Assembly (NCBI RefSeq): GCF_000364705.1
Contig: NZ_AQOH01000067.1
Span: 1 to 64,000 of the forward strand
DNA from: Pseudomonas fuscovaginae SE-1
GTDB taxonomy: Bacteria > Pseudomonadota > Gammaproteobacteria > Pseudomonadales > Pseudomonadaceae
Length of the DNA: 64,000 nucleotides
Direction: 5' to 3'
Part shown: positions 58,769-64,000 of the stretch, piece after piece
Layout: every line of letters starts with the position of its first letter
How positions within the stretch are numbered: position 1 is the stretch's first letter
Notes under the pieces: model-generated
Seen by the model: only the letters and a program-made list of their open reading frames with translations
Database searches by the model: none
What the model was told of the DNA's origin: nothing
Program-made: the position numbers and the translations under genes

Positions 58769-60961
58769 CTACACCGGGGGTTGTTCTTCCGGGCCCTTGA
58801 TCAGGTGCGCGGCCAGTGTGCGCAGCGGCCCCAACTGGCGGCAGATCAGCGCCAGCTGGGTCTGCACCAGGCGCTGGATCTCGTCGATTTCGTCCGGCAT
58901 CTGCTCCAGCTCGTTCGCCAGGGCTTCCTCGGCATCGCTCTGGACGTCGATGGGGGTCTTGTTCGCCAGGCCGATGGCGATCTGTTCGATACTGTTGGCC
59001 AGTGTCGCGCCAGCACCATCGATCAGGTGCTCGCGGGCTTCTGCCGGCAACTGGTTCTCGCGGTGTGCGCCGAGCCCCGAGAGGTAGCTGAGCAGGGTGT
59101 GCGACAGCACCAGGAAGCGGAAGCCGACGTCGGCCTCCTTACGGAAATGCCCCGGCTCCATCAGCATGTTCGCCAACGTGGTCGATAGCGCCGCGTCGGC
59201 GTTGTGGGCGTTGCGGCGGGCCAGGCGGTAGGCCAGGTCATCACTCTTGCCCTGGCCATATTGTTGCATCACCTGGCGCAGGTACAGGCTGTTGCAGCTC
59301 AGGGTATTGGCCAGCACCTTGTTCAGGCGCCGTCCCTGCCAGTCGGGCAGGAACAGGAACACCGCCAGGCCGGCGATCAGGCTGCCCAGCAGGGTATCGA
59401 GCAGGCGTGGCAGGAACAGCCCGTAGCCGTCGCCCACCTGGTTGAAGCAGAACAGCACCATCAGGGTCATGGCGGCGGTCGCCAGGGTGTAGCGGGTGGT
59501 GCGGTTGATGAAGAACACCAGGCCGGCGGCGATGGTGAAGAACGCCTGGATCAGCGGGCTGGGGAACAGGTCGAACAGGGCCCAGGCCGCTGTCAGGCCG
59601 AAGGCGGTGCCGATGATCCGCTGGCCGAGCTTGCGCCGGGTGGCGCCGTAGTTCGGCTGGCAGACGAACAGCGTGGTGAGGATGATCCAGTAGCCCTGGG
59701 ACGGGTGCACCAGGTGCACCATGCCGTAGCCGACGCTCAAGGCCAGGGGCAGGCGCAAGGCATGGCGGAACAGCAGCGAGGTCGGCGTCAGTTGGGTGCG
59801 CAGGCGCGTCAGCACGTCCTTGAAGTTGCGCGGTGAGCGGTCCAGCAGGCTGCTGTCGCTGGCATCGGCCAGACTGTCGGGGTTGCTTGCGGCACCGAGC
59901 AGGCGGTCAAGGGTACTGAGGTTGGCGGCCAGGGCCCGCAGCGAGCGCAGCAGGCCGCGCCAGGCCGGGTTGCTCTGGATGCGCAGGTGCTCCATCGACG
60001 CATGCAGGTCCGCCAGGGCTTCGGCGAAGCTGGCGTCATAGACGAACGGCTGGCGCAACTGGATCGAGGTCGCCAGTTCCCGGCAGGCCTTGCCCTGCTG
60101 GCGCAGCAGGCGCTGGCAGCGGAACAGCACGTCGCTGTGGAAAAAGGCTTCGGCCAGGGCGTTGTACGGGTAGTGCGAGGAGCTGGCGCGCTCGTGAATA
60201 TCCTGGGCGAGGAAATACAGTTTCAGGTAGCGGCTGACCTTCGAACCCGGCCGGCCGTTGCCGACCCGGTGCAGGATGATTTCCTTGGCGGTGTTCAGTG
60301 CCGCGACCACCCGGCCGTTCTGCTGGGCCAGCTCCAGGCGCCGGGCTTCCACGTCCAACTGGCGGATCGGTTCGAACAGCGATGACTTGAGCTTGAGGTA
60401 GTAGCCCAGCTCGCGAAACAGCCTGGCCAGGCTCTGCTGCACCGGCTGGTTGGAGAACATCGCCTGCCACAGCACCGAGAGCACGCCGTACCAGGCGGCG
60501 CCAGCGACCAGCAACAGGGGTTCATGCCAGAAGTTGCTGACCTCGCCACCCCGCTGATCCACGCCGATCATGGTGTAGACCGAAAGGATCAGGGTTGCCG
60601 AAGCGATCGCCCCGTAGCGTTCGCCCAGAGCCCCGAGCATGGTCAGGCCGAAGGCCGCCAGGGCCATGGCCACCACGAATACCCAGGGGTAGGGGAACAG
60701 CAGCTCGACCGAGAAGGCGGCCACGCTGAAACACACCAGGGTTACCGCCAGGGCATTGAGGCGGCCCTGCCAACTGTCGTCGGTTTCAGCCAGGGCGCAG
60801 GCGATGACCCCGAGGAACAGCGGGATCAGCAGTTTCATCTCGTTCTGGAACCAGCACAGGGTCATGATGCCGCTCAGGGCGATGAAGACCCGAACGCTAT
60901 AGCTGAATTTATCCAGGGCCCAGAGGCGACGCAGTGAGTGGTTGAACGAGGTCGATGCCAT
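58769..60961 (-). CDS. YccS-type integral membrane protein
   Basis: A 730-residue protein of the YccS/YhfK (FUSC-like) family. A short cytoplasmic N-terminus precedes about six membrane helices in residues 15-170, a soluble helical region follows, and a second helical bundle of membrane segments lies at about 390-525 (YWIILTTLFVCQPNYGATRRKLGQRIIGT). The rest is cytoplasmic. The family is proposed to export aromatic acids or act in envelope stress; no function is established. ATG 60961 is chosen because homology starts at MASTSFNHSLRRLWALDKF; a longer start adds 27 unrelated codons. Confidence 0.93.
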   Translation of the reverse strand: MASTSFNHSLRRLWALDKFSYSVRVFIALSGIMTLCWFQNEMKLLIPLFLGVIACALAETDDSWQGRLNALAVTLVCFSVAAFSVELLFPYPWVFVVAMALAAFGLTMLGALGERYGAIASATLILSVYTMIGVDQRGGEVSNFWHEPLLLVAGAAWYGVLSVLWQAMFSNQPVQQSLARLFRELGYYLKLKSSLFEPIRQLDVEARRLELAQQNGRVVAALNTAKEIILHRVGNGRPGSKVSRYLKLYFLAQDIHERASSSHYPYNALAEAFFHSDVLFRCQRLLRQQGKACRELATSIQLRQPFVYDASFAEALADLHASMEHLRIQSNPAWRGLLRSLRALAANLSTLDRLLGAASNPDSLADASDSSLLDRSPRNFKDVLTRLRTQLTPTSLLFRHALRLPLALSVGYGMVHLVHPSQGYWIILTTLFVCQPNYGATRRKLGQRIIGTAFGLTAAWALFDLFPSPLIQAFFTIAAGLVFFINRTTRYTLATAAMTLMVLFCFNQVGDGYGLFLPRLLDTLLGSLIAGLAVFLFLPDWQGRRLNKVLANTLSCNSLYLRQVMQQYGQGKSDDLAYRLARRNAHNADAALSTTLANMLMEPGHFRKEADVGFRFLVLSHTLLSYLSGLGAHRENQLPAEAREHLIDGAGATLANSIEQIAIGLANKTPIDVQSDAEEALANELEQMPDEIDEIQRLVQTQLALICRQLGPLRTLAAHLIKGPEEQPPV

Positions 60962-61133
60962 GAAGGTGTGAGAGCCTGCCAAGCGGTTGATCTGTATTTG
61001 GGTATAGACGGGTGGCGTTGCAATGGCGCCACATGGAAGCAAAGCAAAATCTGTTCCGGGCGTGTCTATTGAGCGCGTGGCGGTCGCGCGGTTCCCGGGT
61101 AGCCCGTGCTACCCCGATCCGAACAGGGAGGCT

Positions 61134-62312
61134 TCAGACAAACTGTGCCGCTGCGTACCCCGAAGCCCAGGCCCACTGGAAGTTGAACCCGCCCAGGTGA
61201 CCGCTGACATCCAGCACCTCGCCGATGAAATACAGTCCCGGGCTCTTCAGCGACTCCATGGTCTTGGACGAAACCTCGCGGGTGTCGACTCCGCCCAGGG
61301 TGACCTCGGCGGTGCGGTAGCCTTCGGTGCCCGCCGGAATCACCTGCCAGTCGCCGAGCCTGTTCGCCACCTCGGCCAGCTCGACCGGGGTGTACTGCTT
61401 CATCGGTTTGGATACGAACCAGTGTTCGGCCAGCAGGTTGGCCATCTTCCGGGTGAAGACTTCACCGAGCAGGGTCTTCAACTCACTGTTGGGCCGTTCG
61501 GCCTGCTGCCGTTGCAGCCATTGCAGGGCATCGTGATCCGGCAGCAGGTTGATGTGTACCGTGTCGCCAGGGTGCCAGAACGAGGAAACCTGCAGGATCG
61601 CCGGGCCGCTGAGGCCACGGTGGGTGAACAGGATATTTTCCCGGAAGCCCTGGTCGTTGCAGCTCACCAGGCAATCGACCGAGGTCCCCGACAGTTCCGT
61701 GCACAGTGCCTTGAGTTGATCGGTAATGGTGAACGGCACCAGCCCCGCGCGGGTCGGTAACACCTGGTGGCCGAACTGTTTGGCGACCTGATAACCGAAA
61801 CCGGTGGCGCCGAGGGTCGGGATCGACAGCCCGCCAGTGGCGATCACCAGCGACTGGCAGGTGATCGGGTCGAGGCTGGTCTGCAGCAGGTAGCCGTCTT
61901 CCAGCTTCTCGATCTGCTGGATCGAGGTGTCCAGGTGCAGGCTGACGCCGGCCTGGTCGCATTCCTCGAGGAGCATGCCGAGGATGTCGCTGGACTTGTT
62001 GTCGCAGAACAGCTGGCCGAGCTTCTTCTCGTGATAGGGCACGCCATGCTTGGCCACCATCGCGATGAAGTCCCACTGGGTGTAGCGCGCCAGCGCCGAC
62101 TTGCAGAAGTGCGGGTTCTGCGAGAGGAAATTGCCCGGCTCGGTATACAGGTTGGTGAAGTTGCAGCGCCCGCCGCCGGACATCAGGATCTTCTTCCCGG
62201 CCTTGTTGGCGTGGTCGAGCAGCAGCACCTGACGCCCACGGGCGGCGGCGGTAAGGGCGCACATCAGGCCGGCGGCACCGGCGCCGATGATCACAACTTC
62301 GGTAGAGCGCAC
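61134..62312 (-). CDS. HI0933-family FAD-dependent flavoprotein (YhiN-like)
   Basis: A 392-residue NAD(P)/FAD-dependent oxidoreductase of the HI0933/YhiN family. The FAD motif is VVIIGAGAAGLMCALTAAARG at the N-terminus, followed by KKILMSGGGRCNFTN, the family signature. A C-terminal FAD-binding segment (GLYFIGEVLDVSGHLGGFNFQWAWASGYAAA) is also intact. Physiological substrate unknown. It lies 54 bases downstream of dbpA on the same strand. Confidence 0.93.
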   Translation of the reverse strand: MRSTEVVIIGAGAAGLMCALTAAARGRQVLLLDHANKAGKKILMSGGGRCNFTNLYTEPGNFLSQNPHFCKSALARYTQWDFIAMVAKHGVPYHEKKLGQLFCDNKSSDILGMLLEECDQAGVSLHLDTSIQQIEKLEDGYLLQTSLDPITCQSLVIATGGLSIPTLGATGFGYQVAKQFGHQVLPTRAGLVPFTITDQLKALCTELSGTSVDCLVSCNDQGFRENILFTHRGLSGPAILQVSSFWHPGDTVHINLLPDHDALQWLQRQQAERPNSELKTLLGEVFTRKMANLLAEHWFVSKPMKQYTPVELAEVANRLGDWQVIPAGTEGYRTAEVTLGGVDTREVSSKTMESLKSPGLYFIGEVLDVSGHLGGFNFQWAWASGYAAAQFV

Positions 62313-62366
62313 AACGCTGTCCTCACTCGATTTCTGGCTGGTGGGATGGATTGGGTGGGACGCGGA

Positions 62367-63752
62367 TCAGAGAATCCGCACGCGCAGCGATCGGCCCTTG
62401 ATCTTGCCGCTGTTCAGGCGTTGCAGGGCCTGCTTGGCGATACCGCGCTCCACGGCCACATAAGCCTGGAAATCGAAGATGGCGATCTTGCCGACCTGGG
62501 TGCCGGGAATCCCGGCATCGCCGGTCAGGGCGCCGAGGATGTCGCCCGGTCGCACCTTGTCCTTGCGCCCGGCGGCGATGCACAGGGTGCTCATGGCCGG
62601 CAGCAGCGGGCCACCGCCCTTGGTCTTGAGGCTGTCGAGCTGTTCCCAGAGCAGGGGAGCCTTCTGCAACTCCTCGATCGCCCGTGCGCGATGGGCCTCG
62701 GACGGGGCCACCAGGCTGACCGCGATACCCTTCTCGCCGGCCCGGCCGGTGCGCCCGACACGGTGGATATGAATCTCAGCGTCGCGGGCCAGCTCGACGT
62801 TGATCACCATGTCCAGGGCGTCGATATCCAGGCCGCGCGCAGCCACGTCGGTGGCAACCAGCACCGAGGTGCTGCGGTTGGCGAACATCGCCAGGACCTG
62901 GTCGCGGTCGCGCTGCTCCAGGTCGCCATGCAGACCGACGGCGGAGATGCCCTTGGCGCTGAGCAGGTCGACGGTTTCCTGCACCTGCTGCTTGGTGAAA
63001 CAGAAGGCCACGCACGATTGCGGACGGTAGTGGTTGAGCACCTTCACCACGGCATCCAGGCGTTGCTGCGGGTCGACTTCGAAGAAGCGTTGTTCGATCT
63101 GGTTGTCGGTGTGGAGCGTCTCCACCTTGACCTGCTGCGGGTCGCGCATGAACTTGGCGGCCAGTTGCTTGATACCGGCCGGGTAGGTGGCGGAGAACAG
63201 CAGGGTCTGCCGGCGCTCCGGGGTCTGGGCGATGATCGCCTCGATGGCGTCGTAAAAGCCCATGTCGAGCATGCGGTCGGCTTCGTCGAGCACCAGGGTG
63301 TTGAGGCCGCGCAGGACCAGCGTGCCCTTGTCCAGGTGCTGCTGGATCCGCCCCGGGGTGCCGACGATGATGTGCGCACCGTGTTCCAGCGAAGCGATCT
63401 GCGGGCCGAAGGGCACGCCGCCGCACAGGGTCAGCACCTTGATGTTGTCTTCGGCGCGGGCCAGGCGGCGAATTTCCTTGGCGACCTGGTCGGCCAGCTC
63501 GCGGGTCGGGCAGATCACCAGCGCCTGGCAGCCGAAGAAGCGCGGATTGATCGGGTTCAGCAGGCCGATGCCGAAGGCGGCGGTCTTGCCGCTGCCGGTC
63601 TTGGCCTGGGCGATCAGGTCCATGCCCTTGAGTATCACCGGCAGGCTCTGCGCCTGGATCGGCGTCATCTGGGCATAACCGAGGGACTCCAGGTTAGCCA
63701 GCATGGCGGCGGACAGGGGCAACGAGTTGAAAGCGGTGGCGATGGTGGTCAC
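62367..63752 (-). CDS. dbpA: ATP-dependent RNA helicase DbpA
   Basis: A 461-residue DEAD-box helicase of the DbpA type, which acts on hairpin 92 of 23S rRNA during large subunit assembly. Walker A QAKTGSGKT at 49-57, DEAD at 156-159, SAT (LLFSATYP) and HRVGRTGRAG are present. The C-terminal 75 residues form the DbpA RNA-binding domain (VRPGDILGALTGDAGIPGTQVGKIAIFDFQAYVAVERGIAKQALQRL). A GTG at 63752 starts the homologous part; codons further upstream are not conserved. It faces a divergent, repeat-rich region at the end of the window. Confidence 0.95.
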   Translation of the reverse strand: MTTIATAFNSLPLSAAMLANLESLGYAQMTPIQAQSLPVILKGMDLIAQAKTGSGKTAAFGIGLLNPINPRFFGCQALVICPTRELADQVAKEIRRLARAEDNIKVLTLCGGVPFGPQIASLEHGAHIIVGTPGRIQQHLDKGTLVLRGLNTLVLDEADRMLDMGFYDAIEAIIAQTPERRQTLLFSATYPAGIKQLAAKFMRDPQQVKVETLHTDNQIEQRFFEVDPQQRLDAVVKVLNHYRPQSCVAFCFTKQQVQETVDLLSAKGISAVGLHGDLEQRDRDQVLAMFANRSTSVLVATDVAARGLDIDALDMVINVELARDAEIHIHRVGRTGRAGEKGIAVSLVAPSEAHRARAIEELQKAPLLWEQLDSLKTKGGGPLLPAMSTLCIAAGRKDKVRPGDILGALTGDAGIPGTQVGKIAIFDFQAYVAVERGIAKQALQRLNSGKIKGRSLRVRIL

Positions 63753-63915
63753 GGGGCAGGCCTGCAAAACAAAATGTCGCGCAGTGTACCAGCCCCGCCC
63801 CGTCAATCCGTAATTTCTGGACGAAAAGTAGCCAGATATCGCTGCATTCACCTCAACCAGAACCCAAACCCCGTAGGAGCCGGCTGGCTGGCGATAGCGA
63901 TACCGATCGTTTCCG

Positions 63916-63999
63916 CGCTCGGCGTGGGAGTGTCCTTGCGGACGCTCAGTGTCTGTTCCTGCGACATAGAGCCTCACGGCTGCGTTCCCACGCGGAGCG
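63916..63999. repeat. inverted repeat of Pseudomonas intergenic type
   Basis: CGCTCGGCGTGGGA (63916-63929) and TCCCACGCGGAGCG (63986-63999) are inverted at 13 of 14 positions. They belong to a common Pseudomonas intergenic repeat type distinct from the REP doublets here. The remainder of 63753-63915 shows no gene. Confidence 0.5.
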
Positions 64000-64000
64000 T

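Overview
This 64-kb window is a stretch of chromosomal core genome from a Pseudomonas, most likely of the P. fluorescens lineage. The evidence is the high GC content, Pseudomonas-typical gene clusters (gshB-tonB-algH-ruvX-pyrR-pyrB-pyrC', pilGHIJ-chpA-chpC, mdcABCDEGH-madLM-mdcR, an ahcY-metF pair behind a SAH riboswitch, epd-pgk-fba) and fluorescens/putida-type REP doublets (REPINs) between genes. I see no prophage, insertion sequence, CRISPR array, rRNA or tRNA.

Layout. 0.1-6.0 kb (minus strand): glutathione synthetase, a TonB protein, YqgE/AlgH, RuvX/YqgF, PyrR, aspartate transcarbamoylase and its inactive dihydroorotase-like partner PyrC'. 6.2-16.0 kb (plus): the Pil-Chp chemosensory system of twitching motility, with the giant hybrid kinase ChpA, but no pilK methyltransferase or chpB methylesterase. 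16.2-24.6 kb: a complete malonate decarboxylase cluster with carrier maturation enzymes, a MadLM transporter and a convergent LysR regulator; mdcB carries an in-frame REP insertion. 24.7-30.3 kb: an Fe(II)/2-oxoglutarate oxygenase, a TrhA/hemolysin III membrane protein, rsmE, bioA, and a cytochrome b561-yceI pair. 30.4-37.2 kb (minus): rhlE, a solute-binding protein, a glycosyltransferase-like protein, and ahcY-metF under a SAH riboswitch. 37.3-43.7 kb: YciA-like thioesterase, FNT transporter, MAPEG protein, mltA, a lipoprotein cytochrome c', two small cysteine-pair proteins flanking ligB. 43.9-52.6 kb: metK behind an ArsR-methyltransferase fusion regulator, divergent from tkt, then epd-pgk, two small lipoproteins and fba. 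52.8-64 kb: a small protein, a PL7 alginate lyase, a REC-PAS-GGDEF-EAL protein with an elaborate upstream region, a YgjP-like metallopeptidase, a small winged-helix protein, ElaA acetyltransferase, a second solute-binding protein, a YccS-type membrane protein, an HI0933-family flavoprotein and dbpA.

How the parts work together. Two separate loci run the S-adenosylmethionine cycle: ahcY-metF, controlled by an RNA aptamer for S-adenosylhomocysteine, and metK, apparently co-transcribed with an ArsR-methyltransferase regulator whose promoter region carries a near-perfect 28-bp AT-rich palindrome; a half-copy sits just before the tkt start codon. tkt, epd, pgk and fba form a same-strand central carbon and vitamin B6 precursor block. 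The most interesting unexplained items are the SahR-like regulator and its palindrome, the tandem operator-like elements before the GGDEF-EAL gene, and the REP insertion that adds about 50 residues to MdcB.
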